From: Cryptomeria japonica
Lineage: Eukaryota > Streptophyta > Pinopsida > Cupressales > Cupressaceae
Direction: 5' to 3'
Length of the DNA: 60,000 nucleotides
Assembly: GCF_030272615.1 (NCBI RefSeq)
Contig: NC_081414.1
Coordinates: 913,643,648 to 913,703,647 of the forward strand
Shown: one piece after another, positions 12,791-24,024 of the stretch
How the letters are laid out: every line of letters starts with the position of its first letter
Position numbering within the stretch: the stretch's first letter is position 1
Program-made: the position numbers and the translations under genes
Notes under the pieces: model-generated
What the model was told of the DNA's origin: nothing
The model's input: only the letters and a program-made list of their open reading frames with translations
Databases searched by the model: none

Positions 12791-12950
12791 GATTGGGACC
12801 ATGGCGCCCTGTCAGGGACCATGGCGCCTTGATTGGGACCATGGCGCCCTGTCAGGGACCATGGCGCCCTGAAGGGACCAGGGCGCCCTGTCAGGGACCA
12901 TGGCACCCTGGGGGGACTAGGGCGCCCCACAGGGACCATGGCACCCTGGG
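12791..12950 (+). repeat. Tandem 20-bp GGACCATGGCGCC repeats
   Basis: About eight units of 20 bp, each built on GGGACCATGGCGCC(C/T)TG with variants. The half-motif matches one arm of the GGCGCC hairpin in the LTR. The array lies in the predicted first intron of the antisense gene. The apparent plus-strand open frames over it are shadows of the repeat. Confidence 0.9.
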
Positions 12951-13039
12951 TGGGCCTCGGGTCAGCCTTCAGGGCCCGCATACGATCACAGAAAAGTCAA
13001 AATGCGAAAAATCAAAAGTCAAACGTTCAGTCAACTCAC

Positions 13040-13120
13040 CTCGTCCAGTGGCTCGTCGTCGATCACGGCCTGGCGCAGGATCTCAATCCTCGTGGGACGC
13101 TCTGGTCATCGTGAAGGCAT
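13040..13120 (-). pseudogene. Antisense plant mobile domain gene of element 1, predicted exon 1
   Basis: An ATG at 13120 (minus) opens 27 codons ending exactly at a GTGAGT donor (13039-13034). The fifth codon is TGA, where CGA would fit. The exon ends in phase 0, the same phase in which exon 2 begins at 12687, so splicing out the 352-bp intron keeps the frame. This is inference from signals, not from transcript data. Confidence 0.45.
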
Positions 13121-13687
13121 GATGATGGCTACGTGGGCTCCGCTACAATGAACAGTATTCAGAAATCAACAAAGTGACAAATGCAAATATCACTTTCAAG
13201 GTATATACTTTCATTTCTTTATCTTTACCTTTGAAACCCTAATTTTCCTCTATCATTCATTTTATCATAACTTGGGTTTGGGAGATGCAATTTTTGAGCC
13301 GTTTGTTGCGTTGGAATCGTATTTTCATTCCCTTACTCTCAGGATGTTCCAAAAAGTGCTCTGATGAAGCCTATTCAGTGAACGTTCCTCTTCAATACTC
13401 TCTTATACAATTTGTCGCAAGTAAACATGCTACCCTGTTTCACCTCCCTAATAAGCAAGTCGAAACAGGGGGGGGCATATAGCTACTCACAGATTTCATC
13501 ATTTTCCTTAGTAAGCATTAGGTGATTTTGTGATCTAACGTGTGTTTTGTAGGGTGCGGTTCCTAAATGTGTACTGCAGATACCGCTGGGGGCTTCATCC
13601 AACAACTTATGGATATATCCTTTTTCAAATGATGTTTACTTTTCTGTACTTTAGCTTGCATATGCACGTAGTACTCATATGACCGCT
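13121..13687. other. Element 1 spacer before the 3' LTR
   Basis: Non-coding by inspection. It would hold the promoter of the antisense gene if that gene is transcribed from inside the element. No clear TATA box was identified on the minus strand. Confidence 0.4.
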
Positions 13688-13702
13688 AAAGTGGGGGCTA
13701 AA
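13688..13702 (+). promoter_or_regulatory. Polypurine tract of element 1
   Basis: AAAGTGGGGGCTAAA directly abuts the 3' LTR start. A purine run at this point primes plus-strand DNA synthesis in LTR retrotransposons. Confidence 0.85.
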
Positions 13703-15377
13703 TGTAGCATCGTAAATTGTACGCACTTGCTAAGGTGGTACAATTTCATTCCTAGTTTAGCACCCGCCTTAGTGCATTTTACATTTTGCATTGCATTTCT
13801 CCTTTAGCACTTAATTAATCAAATTAATTAGGTCTAAGGTCCTATTTCATCATCTTCTGCATCATAAAGTTGGGCCCTTTCGTTAAAGCGTGCCCTTTTC
13901 ATTTTATTCCTCCAATACATCACTCAATCAAAAACCCTAATTAAGTCTTATTTCAAACTTGGGGGCTTGTTTTCGGGGGTCAAAACATCTCGAAATCTCC
14001 TGTAACTTCGGGATTCTCTCTAAAATCATCATATCCGACGGCCCTAAAGATTTGGTGAAAAGTTGTTGGGACCGTGGCGCCTGGAGTGCACATGGTCCTG
14101 GACATTTTTCCCAAAATTTTAGGAGCGCGATCCAATCATAAAATAAAGCTTAACCCCAAGAAATTGGTGGGATATTCAATCTCTAGGTCAGCCAAAAGAT
14201 GAAATTACGACCTAGGGTTTCATACATAAGAGCTCTCTTTCCTCATTTGAAGGGATCCGATCTGATTTTTGTTTTTCAGGAACTTCATATGCAGCGAAAG
14301 AGCAGATCTTGGAAGACTTCAACAACATTCAACATCCTTCTATCAAGCATTTATCAATTTCATTCATCCATTTAGGGCTTGGAAGACATTGAAGACCAAT
14401 AGGAGATTACCGACTGAAGATTGGCTTGTACTCCTCCCTTGAGGGTTGGGTATGATTTCATGTTGTTTTCATGTCTTTGCATGAGCTTCAATATATCCTT
14501 TATTCATGCTTTAGATCACTTTGCATTTTGATTTAGAGCATTTACATTGTCATTTTCAAGCAATTAGGGTTTACTTTCTAGGTTGCTCTAGTTTGCTTTC
14601 TTGCATTTTAGGACCTTGCACACACACTAGGTCTGCACACACAATACATTTTACAAAACAACTTGGCTATTCGTGGAGGTGGAAATCACCGAAGCGGGGG
14701 TTTGACTAAGGCAAAACCCTATATAGCCGCCCATCCCATTTTCAGATATTAGTGCAGGTTTCGAGACTCGGACGACGCCGCAGGATACAGATCCGGAGAG
14801 AACAGGTTGAGACAGTACTCTGCATCAAATTGCAGAGCGGAAGACTGGGACAGGGGCGCTGGGCGCCTTGGTCCTGCCAGGACAGGGGCGCTGGGCGCCC
14901 TGGTCCCTGGGACAGAGGCGCTGGGCGCCCTAGTCCTCCGGACAGACAACATTTCTGGCAGTTTCCGACAGTGTTCCAGAGTGCAAAACAACAGTTTTTG
15001 GTGCAGTTTTCAAGACAGAATCAGGACAGTGGCGCCCGCGCCCCCGTCCCGAACATTTTCAGTCCGATTTTGACTCCGGGTACACATCTGCATTCTTATT
15101 CCATCCTTGTATTTACAGCTGTTCATTGTTTAATCTCAATTCTGCAATCTTGTTATTAGTTCATACTTGCATTTTGGGATTAGGGTTTGAACTTGCATCA
15201 TTTGATCTTCCAATTTCAACAAGGGAATAGAAATCCTAATAGATATCTCGTGGCTCTCTCTTTCACAAAAAGAAGTAGCCAATTGTGTGATATCTCTAGG
15301 CTCTTTCGTATTCCGTAATGTGTGTCAAAAGGTAGGATTAGGGCATGTTAACCTAGTCTCGCTTTTTCCCCTACACA
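13703..15377 (+). repeat. Element 1 3' LTR
   Basis: The LTR is 1675 bp, starts TGTAGCATCG and ends CTACACA. It is collinear with the 5' LTR apart from substitutions and one extra hairpin unit (three at 14848-14940). The target duplication CTATT follows at 15378-15382. Confidence 0.95.
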
Positions 15378-15382
15378 CTATT

Positions 15383-16257
15383 ATCTTAGCCTAATGCTAT
15401 TGCATTTTCTATCTAATCTATCTTCATCATATCCTCATGCTAGATGCACTTAATTTATCACCATCTCAATGCTACTGTCATGGTGCTATTTTCACAAGAA
15501 TCTACATTCCATACATCAAAAGGGAAAATTAATTGGAGCTAGGGTTCAATTTACTTTAGTTCTATCTAAGGAGAAATAAGGGTTTTGGGTGAAGGTATTG
15601 TGTGTGTATTCTATTACCTTCTATGTTATTTACCTTTAATATTTTCTTGTCTTCAATAGTTTGAAACCTAGATATATAATGAGAATTTTCTATAGTTTTT
15701 CACCGTTAGTGACTGTAATAATCCATCTAGTAACCAAACATATTCCTTGTGTTTTAGGGTCTATAAGGCCAATATTACCACTATGTTTAGGTTGAGTGCA
15801 TTGAAGATAACATAAGGCTCTATGACTAGTACTACCATCCCACTTAGGCCAAGGAAAGCTTTGAATAACCATACAAAAATCTACATATCCTCATCTAGAT
15901 ATTATTCAACACTTGAGGATATTTAGACATGTGAAACAAGAAAAACTTTACTAGCAACTTAAAATTTCCAAGCCATAGGGATTTGTTTATTGCCTTTAAT
16001 TGACAGTTTATCTCTTAATCTATTAGATACTATTTTCATATGTCAACAAGAAATAATCCCAACCTAAAAGGTATAAATAAATAATGTCCACCATTTTTTA
16101 TTTCTTTCCATTCTTTAGGTATCCATGATAGAGTGGGACCAATTCATATCATTAAGAGTTTAGTCTTGTGATATACCAACTATGACTTAGAAATATAGCA
16201 ATATCTATTCAAAATGTCAAGGAAATTGTTCAATTAATTAATTTTTTAAAATTAATA
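15383..16257. other. AT-rich sequence without recognisable genes
   Basis: Flanking DNA outside element 1. No coding frame or known repeat was recognised. Confidence 0.5.
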
Positions 16258-17298
16258 TAGGCAATCATAAATACTATTTATGGTTTAGCATTGAAACCAT
16301 CGGTAGATGGGAGAGAGAGCCAATGATAACCATGCTTGGGCTTATAATTGTAAAAAGGTGGTGTTTGGACCTCATCATGAATCTAGGCCCAAATATTCTG
16401 GGATTTATTACAAAACATAAGATACTCTTAAAATATTCTAGATACCCATAAAAAGAAAAATACGACAGATTATGAAATTAGACAACTTGGAGCCCCCAGG
16501 AAGGCCTTGGAAAGAATACACAAGAAAAGTGGCCCAACTTTGGTTCTAAAATAGTTGACCAAATGGTATGAAATTTATGTTGTAAAAATAAGATTGAAAA
16601 TTATAAATGTCATATGTAGCTTAGTATTAAAAATATGGATAGATTGGGAGAGATCTAATGCTAATGTAATGCTTAGGCTTATATTTACAAAAAGAATGTT
16701 TGTACCCCCATCATAAATATAGGTCCAAAGATTTTGGGCTTTGAGGCAAAATCATAAGAGATTCGTAGAATACTCTAACTATCTATAGAAAGGGAAATGA
16801 GGGCCTCAAATGCCCAAATGAGATAATTGGAGCCCTCAAGAAAGTCTTGGAAAATAATACACTAGAAAAAATGGGCCAAATTTGGTTCCAAAATAGCCGA
16901 CCATATTGTATGAATTTTATGTTGTCAAAATAAGACTAGTGATTATAAATACAACTTTGGTTTACCATTGCAATCATGTAGATTGGGAGAGAGAAAATGA
17001 TAACCATGCTTGTTCTTATGATTATGAAAGGTGGTATTTGGACCTCATCATGAATCTATGCCTAGAGATTCTTGGCTCTAGGAAAAATTTGGAAGAGATG
17101 CTTAAAATATTCTAACTACCCACAAAAATGGAAATGAAGGTCTCAAATGCTCAATTCAGATAGCCTAGAGCCCTTAGAAAGGCCTTGGAAAATAATACAC
17201 CACATAAAAATGGCCAACTTTGATTTTAAAATAGATGTTAAATCTATGAAATTTATGGTATCAAACTAAGACTGGTGATTATAAATTCCATCTCTAGT
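16258..17298 (+). repeat. Three-copy ~337-bp tandem repeat
   Basis: The landmark 'gat(t)gggagagag' recurs at 16306, 16642 and 16981, giving periods of 336 and 339 bp. Other shared blocks recur at the same spacing (for example 'ttggacctcatcatgaatcta', the 'ggccttggaaa' block and 'gattataaat'). The copies have diverged by many substitutions. No coding potential is visible. Confidence 0.8.
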
Positions 17299-17933
17299 TT
17301 AGAATTGAAACCATGGAAATGTTGAACACACCCAGATACTGAGGGGGGTAAATTAGTATCCTCAAAACTTAAAACCTTTAGCCCAATTTAAATTCAATAT
17401 CCTTAAATAGATCAACAACAAAGAAAGATAAATCAAGGAACACCAATGCAAAAGACAACACCATATTTACGTGGAAAACCCTAACAAGGGAAAAACCACA
17501 GTAAGATATCTCACAAAATCTAAAAAATATTACATCTATTTTAAGACTCACTACCTAAGGAAGCACACTACTTCTGGAAAGGACTTGTGAATTTCATTAC
17601 CTCCTAGAAAGATACAAAAGTCTTGTTGAAGAGATTCACTATCTCAAAGTAGGATACATGAATATCTAAAGTACAATGAATAAGTCTTCATCTCACAACT
17701 TTCAATAGTATCCTTAAAATGTAGGTGCTCTTGACATGCTATCTTAGGTAACCATTAAACAATTTAGCTCTAGGACTTCCACCACACACATTTATAGCCT
17801 CAATTTTGCATCATACACAATCCAAACACTTTGCATCATCATATAATAGAGATTCTTCTTTGAGAGCTTCCATTGATTCTTTGTAGCAGGTAAATAATGT
17901 ATTTTAGATATAATCTTACGGGATGAACATTTG
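17299..17933. other. Unassigned flank of element 2
   Basis: AT-rich, with a segment near 17470-17505 (acgtggaaaaccctaac...gggaaaaaccac) that looks like a retroelement end, but no partner was found. The sequence is interrupted by element 2 and resumes at 39072. Confidence 0.35.
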
Positions 17934-17938
17934 ATAGG

Positions 17939-19315
17939 TGATGCTCTGCAAAAAAGGAATGTTAGTCAATGATAACAAAACACAAACAAGAAGAAAATCC
18001 AAGTTGTTAGTGTTAGAAATCATAAACAAAATACTTTCCTACACAAGCATATCAAAAGAGATACCAAAAGCATGATAGAATGTCTAACTAGGGAGGTAAA
18101 TATGATGAGGCATCTCCAAATGCCTCCTAACATGCTCTTGGCTTCTTCTCCCTTGTTCCTCTCCTCTCCAAGTTCCAAAATAGTGTAGCTCTCAGCAGCT
18201 TTTTGCACTATGGATGCTTATGGAGGATTGAGATTGTAGTATTGTGCTCCAAATGTAAAATGAAAAGCTAATATCAAGCTATTGATGCTAAAATGATTAA
18301 TTTTAACCAAAACGACAAGATATTAGTTAATTATGCTAAAATGCTCTCTTAAAATGCCTATAGCTTAAATGCATACAAGTTTTCAGGATCTGGATTATGA
18401 AGAAATGGGCTCTATTTATAGGAAAAATGGAGCAATGGATGGTTGAGATTGAGTAATCTCAACAAGGGTCAGGATTGAATGATTTCAAATCCATGTGAGG
18501 GCTTTCAACCCAATCCCAGGATGACAAGTGTCGATGTGAGATAGGTTGAGAGGAGAGAGACTAAGCATTAAATGCCTGCTATGACTTTGGAATTTAGAGT
18601 CAAGGTTGGTTGAATGAATAAACTCTTTATTTAAAGAATAAAGCTTTTATCCAATGGATAAACTCTTGTGCAAATGTGAAATGGATGAATATGGTCAAAA
18701 CATTAAATGTTTGGGGGGACAAGTTTGAAATAACCATAAATGGTTATGTAAGAGCCATAAATGGTCATGGAAGACTTTGGGGGTTAATTTGTTGAACACA
18801 CAAAGCATTAAATGCTTTTCAAAGACTTTGGAGTCTTTGAGAAGTGACTCCATTTTGCTTAGGAATGTGACAATAATTAGGGGATGGATTAGGCTAATTA
18901 GAAAGGGGTTAGAAGAATCTAGAAGGGGATTTAGGAATGCAATTGGATTTGGTGGGTGAGGGAAAATAGGATTTTATTAAAAATAAAAATTCATTTATTT
19001 CAATAAATGTGTGCAAGTTGCATTCGTAGGAAAATGCAAGTGAGGGGATAATGATTTAAATAAATATTTTATTTAATTTATTTAAAAGAGGAAAAAGGGG
19101 ATTTAATTAAATAAATAGATTTTATTTATTTAATTGATTGGAATTTGATTTAATGAATTAATTAAAATAAATTGAATAATTTATTTAATTAATAGAAGAA
19201 TGTTTGGAGATGAATTAATTAAATATTAATTTAATTAACTAGTGGCTAGTGGATTTTTAATGAAATAAATAACGTTTATTTATTTAATTAAGCTGGACAG
19301 ATTTGTGTGACTACA
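17939..19315 (-). repeat. Element 2 3' LTR
   Basis: The LTR is 1377 bp and reads TGTAGTCACAC...GAGCATCA on the minus strand. It is the same length as the 5' LTR, with only scattered substitutions. Its element-5' part is rich in AATTAAATAAAT-type palindromes. The minus-strand TATA box (TATAAATAGA) is at 18411-18420. Confidence 0.95.
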
Positions 19316-19329
19316 TTTGCCCCTCTTTG
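19316..19329 (-). promoter_or_regulatory. Polypurine tract of element 2
   Basis: On the minus strand CAAAGAGGGGCAAA directly precedes the 3' LTR start at 19315. Confidence 0.85.
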
Positions 19330-20630
19330 AGACGGTGTGGTTTATTGCGTCGTTTCAAAGAAAGAAAAACTGGTGTGAAGAAAATGTCCCATAAAATGTT
19401 AATTTAATGGGTGGTATGCCCCTTCGAGAGATGGGCTAAATTTTTTTGAAAAATTGGGCGATCTCTCGAAAAAGAATGAAAATTGACAGGGTGGTAGAAG
19501 AGAAGGAGGTAGCTAGACGGGTGAAAAATAGAAGAAAACGGGGGAAACATGGAGAAATGGGGGGCTTGGGAAGTTCACGGGGACCACGGCGGTGAGCGGG
19601 GAGAAGTTACGGTGACGACGAAGGGTATAAATGGGGTGAAAGGGGCGAAAACAGGATCATTTGTGACCGCGACCATTTGGAAAGCAGAGCTCTGATATGG
19701 ACATTTGGAGGAGCAAGTAGTAGTCAGGATGTCAATTCCGATCACCGAGCACCGATTTGAGTGAGTTCGACGGTTCCAGCGCCCAGACGACTACGGACCT
19801 GTAAAGCGAAAAATCGAACCCTAGGTGTTCTCCCACACTCCAAGGATAGAGGGGGTCACTAGGATTGACAGTTTTCACTTAGGAGGGACTTTACATTCAA
19901 AAGAAGGGTTGAAACCCACAAGATCCAATCCCACGCAATGCAAGATTGGATTCTAAATGAGTTTCAAGGGTTGAGACATCAAGGATACCCTCTTTTGTAA
20001 AGAATGTAGATAGAAGATTGAACTAGGAATGTATGTAGGAGCAAGAAAGATTCGCTTATACACGGAGATAGGAATATAGGATGAAGCTGCGGACCTGCAA
20101 TTAGCAGTAAAATGTCGAGATGATGCTGTTCTGCAAATTCGGGCGAAAGTTGACGGGATGATGGCGCTCGGCGTGCACACGGTCCTCCGAAAAATCTGCG
20201 AAATGAAGGGGGATCTATTCGTCTCTGCACAAGGATTCCAGATCTTCAATTACAGCCGCGTACCTACAACCTTGTTGTAAGAATGTTTGTATTCTTACAT
20301 GTGAAGGTGTAATTGTTGTTGTATCTTGTATGTTGTATGTGATCTCCTCTTCAATGGTTGAATCCTTGTCTTGAATGCAACACTTAGCCTTGAATGGAGA
20401 CTTAGAATGATCAATTGCTTGAAGGAATGCTTGAATACTTGAATGCTTGAATGTCGCTTCTGCCTTTTTTCCATCTTCCAAAATGGGAGAGGAAATGTAG
20501 TTTATATACTTGCCAATTAGGGTTGATAGACTGATTTTTCCGACCTTAGGCTGACCTAGGAAGATTATTTTCCAATTTGCAAACTTAAAGACCCGAAGCC
20601 CCAAAAGAGACCGGGCCCAAAATAGGGCCA
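19330..20630. other. Element 2 3' spacer
   Basis: No convincing gene. Near 20090-20200 the sequence (tggcgctcggcgtgcacacggtcc) resembles a block of the element 1 LTR near 3005-3035 (tggcgcccgaagtgcacatggtcc), so the two elements share non-coding modules. Minus-strand frames at 19953-20604 have no recognisable domain. Confidence 0.4.
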
Positions 20631-20720
20631 GGGACCAAGGTGCTAGGCGCCATGGTCCTAGGGGACCAGGGCGCTGGGTGCCCTAGTCCTAAAGGACCAG
20701 GGCGCTGGGCGCCATGGTCC
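20631..20720 (+). repeat. GGCGCC hairpin repeats in element 2
   Basis: Three units of about 33 bp, built on GGACCAGGGCGC, TGG, GCGCC(C/A)TGGTCC, the same inverted-repeat unit as in the element 1 LTR. They lie upstream of the antisense gene. Confidence 0.85.
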
Positions 20721-20849
20721 CACCTCCAGGGACAACAGGGTGCAAGAAGGATCAGGCCAGGGTGCTGAAAAATGCAGTTTTTGATGTCAGGAACAAGTTT
20801 CGGGGTCTCCATTCAGGTTCAGTGTTGCGTCGCCATCGTGAAGACCCAA

Positions 20850-20900
20850 ATGCAGTCGAAATTACAAGTGTCACAATTTTAGGACGCTACAGGACCAACG
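20850..20900 (+). pseudogene. Possible exon 1 of element 2 plant mobile domain gene
   Basis: An ATG at 20850 opens 17 codons ending at a strong donor-like GTACGTAA (20901). One codon is TAG. The phase (0) matches the acceptor at 21434. Its sequence does not resemble the predicted exon 1 of element 1, so it is weakly supported. Confidence 0.25.
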
Positions 20901-20964
20901 GTACGTAAATTCGAATTTTGAATTTTTATGCATTTTTGCTAGGTTTTTAGTTGAGTCCAAGTCA

Positions 20965-21168
20965 AGTAGTGCTATTATATGCAACTTTGGGCGCTATTGA
21001 TTAAGTAGTGCTATTGAGGGCTTAATTGAGTGCTATTGATGTCAAGTAGCGCTATTGTGCAGTTGTTTTAGCGCTGTTATAGTTTGAGCGCTTTTGTTAG
21101 GGTTGTAGTGCTATTGTTTGGAAACTAACGCTTTTGTTGGTATAATAGCGCTTTTGTCTTAGGATAAA
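20965..21168 (+). repeat. AGCGCT motif cluster, 3' side of element 2
   Basis: About ten dispersed copies of AGCGCTATTG or AGCGCTTTTG, spaced roughly 15-30 bp, several carrying AGTGCT instead. The cluster lies 250-450 bp upstream of the plant mobile domain coding region and reads in the same direction as that gene. A matching cluster sits in the gag-side leader. Confidence 0.85.
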
Positions 21169-21434
21169 GAGATGCCCCAGTTTGGATGAAGAAAATCTCT
21201 CGATGCCAATGATTGATGGATGGCGAGGTGAAGTGGGAGTTGTTTTGAACCATAGCAGCCTGATGAGACTTAGGTCATTAGGATAAATGCCCGTTGAAGT
21301 CTAGGTGGCCATGATTGCTTACCTGTTGAGACCCGAAGATACTTGATCAAAGTATCTGTTGATAGTCTAGGTTTAAACTTAAGAAAGTTTGAAAACAAAA
21401 CAACTAATGGTGATTGATGAATATCTATGTGCAG

Positions 21435-22398
21435 GAGGAGCTGTGCGTGTTGCAGTTACGGGAGCGCCATCCTGCGACACAGGGGTTACGAGACCGATTG
21501 ACACAGGCAGAGATAGACTGCATTGCTGCGACTGGTCTATATGAGGTGATGCACATGCCCGTGATTCATATGAATCACGGTCTGATTACAGCACTAGCAG
21601 AGCGGTGGCACAACGAGACGTGCACCTTCCATTTGGCACAGGGGGAGATGACAACGACCTTGGAGGATGTGTGGCGCATCCTGCGGATTCCGATTCGGGG
21701 GGAGCTGGTCACATACGACAAATCCTGGGGGACTCTTTCGGTGCAGAGGATTTTTGATGAGGATGTTTTCATTGATGATGGCTCGATTGCCTGGGAGGAT
21801 ATAGCGACATTATATGAGCCTCTACTAGTAGTTTTGGCAGGTATTGTAGGAGGTCTGCTATGTCCAGACAGGCGTTCACATGGTTTGGAGGTGGGATGGG
21901 GGCAAGTTATCGAGATGATGATGACCGAGGGGACCTGTTTTGCGTGGGGGTCGTGCATGCTGGCGCACATGTACCAGGAGCTCCATGAGGTGGTTTATCG
22001 AGGGAGGGGTTCCTTAGTAGTGGGCATGACGCTGCTACATATTTGGGCTTGGGAGCATCTACCAGTGACTCGACCGGTGAGTCTGAGATTCTGTGTAGTA
22101 AACCAGCCGTATATGTTTATGTATAGCGGCATGATGAGTCAGCCCCACTTGGGAAGTTAGAGTGGTGGCGGCAGGCACTAGACAATCTAGATGCAGTGAT
22201 ATGGCGGCCATACTTGGAGTGTGAGCCATGGGATGATGACGCAGAGGCACTGCCTTATGTGTTTATGACTCAATTCCTCATTGGGAGGACTGCATATCAT
22301 GTGGAGAGACAGGTGCCCGGGAGAGTGATGAGGCAGTTTGGACGGCAGCAGGGACTGCCCAATGGATCAGGAGAGTATGCTCGGGTTATTCGGGAGAG
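21435..22398 (+). pseudogene. Antisense plant mobile domain gene of element 2, exon 2
   Basis: An acceptor-like TATGTGCAG ends at 21434. The frame then reads a plant mobile domain: LTQAEIDCIAATGLYEVMHM, CTFHLAQGEMTTTLEDVW, LRIPIRGELVTY. Near 22150 homology passes to another frame (a 1-nt indel in a GA-rich run), where WRPYLECEPWDDDAEALPYV and RQVPGRVMRQFGRQQGLP complete the domain, collinear with the element 1 copy. The exon ends at a GTATTG donor (22399). The gene runs against gag-pol. A nuclear role is possible by analogy with MAIN and MAIL1, but its use to the element is unknown. Confidence 0.75.
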
Positions 22399-24024
22399 GT
22401 ATTGATCCAGGAGGATCTTCAGGACCTGAAATTGAAGTGTTCTAGTTTCTCTCAGAAGCAATGCCATTACGTAGAGCACAGAATTCTGAATCCGGTGCAG
22501 CTTGAACGGGCGAAAAAGGAGTCTGTTTGCTTAAGTTACGCACGGTCAAAGTTGGGTCAAACCAGATACAGAGGTCGCCAAAAAGGTGAAAATCCAAACT
22601 CCTCAAAATCAGTCAAAGTTGGCATCATCGAAAAGGTCTTGTCGTCACGATTCCAACGACGTTCGTTTTGTTGAAATCCGACATCGTATGCTCAAGTTAT
22701 TGGCAGTCAAAGTTCGGTTGACTTAGGGAAAGTTGTTGACGTGGCATTCCGTACGATGATGTCAGCATGGTGACGTGGCATGTACAGTCAGCAAACCAAG
22801 TGACATGGCAGTTAGAATCGATGACACGTGTGGTCACGACACGGTAATCGACGTGGTGAACGAGCGAATAGTTTGGTGCCACGTGGCACCTACGTGGCAG
22901 AGGCATTGTTAGAAAAAAAAAAAAAACAGAAGCTTTTGGGTCGGCGGGATTCGAACCCCCAACCTCCTATTTAAAGCTAAGCGCACCTGCCGTTCCACCA
23001 AAGGCGGTGGTCCATACATGGGATGGGAGCGGTTTCTTTTGCTTTTGCATGGTCGGGATTTACCATAAAAGGCCGACGGTGGGGATTGAACCCTCGACCG
23101 CCGGCCTCCCAAAATTATTGGGGGCCGTTGCGCTATTAACAGGATATGAAATATATTTGGTAAATGTTATTTTTAAACCTTAACAAACCCGCCAACACTT
23201 TGTTAGTTATATGGTTGGGATTTTATACCCCAATTTGGTTTTAAGCCGAAGTTGTAAAATAGCCAAAGGGGGATTTCGGATATGGGGTTAATTAATAAGC
23301 CCTATATTTAAACAATTTGTTTTAACCCAATTTTGGCTTATTTTTATGTATAAAAGGGGACTAGCAGGGTCTTCCAAAAGGGGGGATCCATTAGTTGATC
23401 ATTCTCCATTTGTATCCCATTCTCTTAGTCTTGGAGAGGCTTTTGTGAGAGAATATTTTAGAGGGATTTAGGAGAAAGTGAGAGTTTCTCTTATGAGAAG
23501 AATTCTTGTAGGAGAAGAATAAGATGTAATAATGCTCGATCGTTGTAGTAAAGCCTTTCAGGCAAAGTCTTTTCTTGCTCTTTTAGAAACCAGACTTGCG
23601 GCTTTGAGAGCTTGTATGCAAGGGGGTTTGAGTAAGGATTTTGTATGACGACTTTGTGGATGGACTACAAGATGTTGTAATCAACTTTTGGAGCATTATT
23701 AATTAATCGGTCACTCAGTTTACCCGGAGACGTAGTCCGTTCAGCGGGACGAACTCCGAGATCAAACCGGTTCTCTCTCTTTTTCTCTATTTCATGTGCT
23801 TTAATGTGATTTTTAAGTTTTAATTAACTTTCTTTTGTATATTGCACTAGCACATCGGGGGTATTTCTGAATATTCAGTTCTCTGTAATTACCTTCCATC
23901 TGGTTCATGTCATTCTTAATGTTTAATGTATTTTCAGTTAAACATTAGACATTAAGCATCTGTACACTTATTCTGCAATTTTGTTTCACTTAGTATATCG
24001 TTGCCTTGGTCCTAATCAGATCAG
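22399..24024 (+). other. Predicted 1.6-kb intron of element 2 plant mobile domain gene
   Basis: It has a GT start (gagag|gtattg) and CAG end (gatcag|gtatgc), and joining the flanks preserves the reading frame. The element 1 copy has no intron at the corresponding point. Inside are two tRNA-like segments on the minus strand (22930-23140), a TATA-box-like TATAAAAG at 23349 followed by an LTR-leader-like region, and no coding frame. The intron may derive from, or contain, an inserted element. Confidence 0.5.
22930..23140 (-). repeat. Two tRNA-like segments
   Basis: On the minus strand GGGGGTTCGAATCCCG (near 22940-22960) and GAGGGTTCAATCCCC (near 23075-23095) resemble tRNA T-arms (B boxes). The second has an A-box-like TAGCGCAACGG about 40 nt upstream. 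Acceptor stems do not pair, so these are not functional tRNAs; they could be tRNA-derived relics such as a SINE head. Confidence 0.35.

Larger units (their letters stand above)
2635..15377 (+). mobile_element. Element 1: complete Tat-type Ty3/Gypsy LTR retrotransposon
   Basis: This 12.7-kb element is delimited by two near-identical LTRs (2635-4277 and 13703-15377) that start TGTAGC and end CTACACA. The 5-bp sequence CTATT occurs immediately outside both ends (2630-2634 and 15378-15382), a target-site duplication. Order: LTR, primer-binding site, polyprotein (protease, G-patch, RT, RNase H, second RNase H, integrase), 3.7 kb of spacer with an antisense plant mobile domain gene, polypurine tract, LTR. 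A complete RT-RNase H-archaeal RNase H-integrase order indicates the Tat lineage. No Gag domain is recognisable. Pol has one in-frame stop and one frameshift, so this copy is not autonomous. Confidence 0.96.

Noticed and set aside
12791-12950. CRISPR-like array
   Set aside because: Units are contiguous 20-mers without spacers in a plant retrotransposon.
12594-13122. Plus-strand frames rich in GPWRP and GALxGTMAP
   Set aside because: Artefact of the 20-bp GGACCATGGCGCC array; the coding signal in this region is on the minus strand.
2635-15377. Element 1 as an endogenous virus
   Set aside because: No envelope- or movement-protein-like frame; LTRs, target duplication and dual RNase H fit a Tat-type retrotransposon.
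20215-20604. 129-codon minus-strand frame near the element 2 3' end
   Set aside because: No motif could be matched, and it overlaps sequence resembling LTR and spacer modules of element 1.
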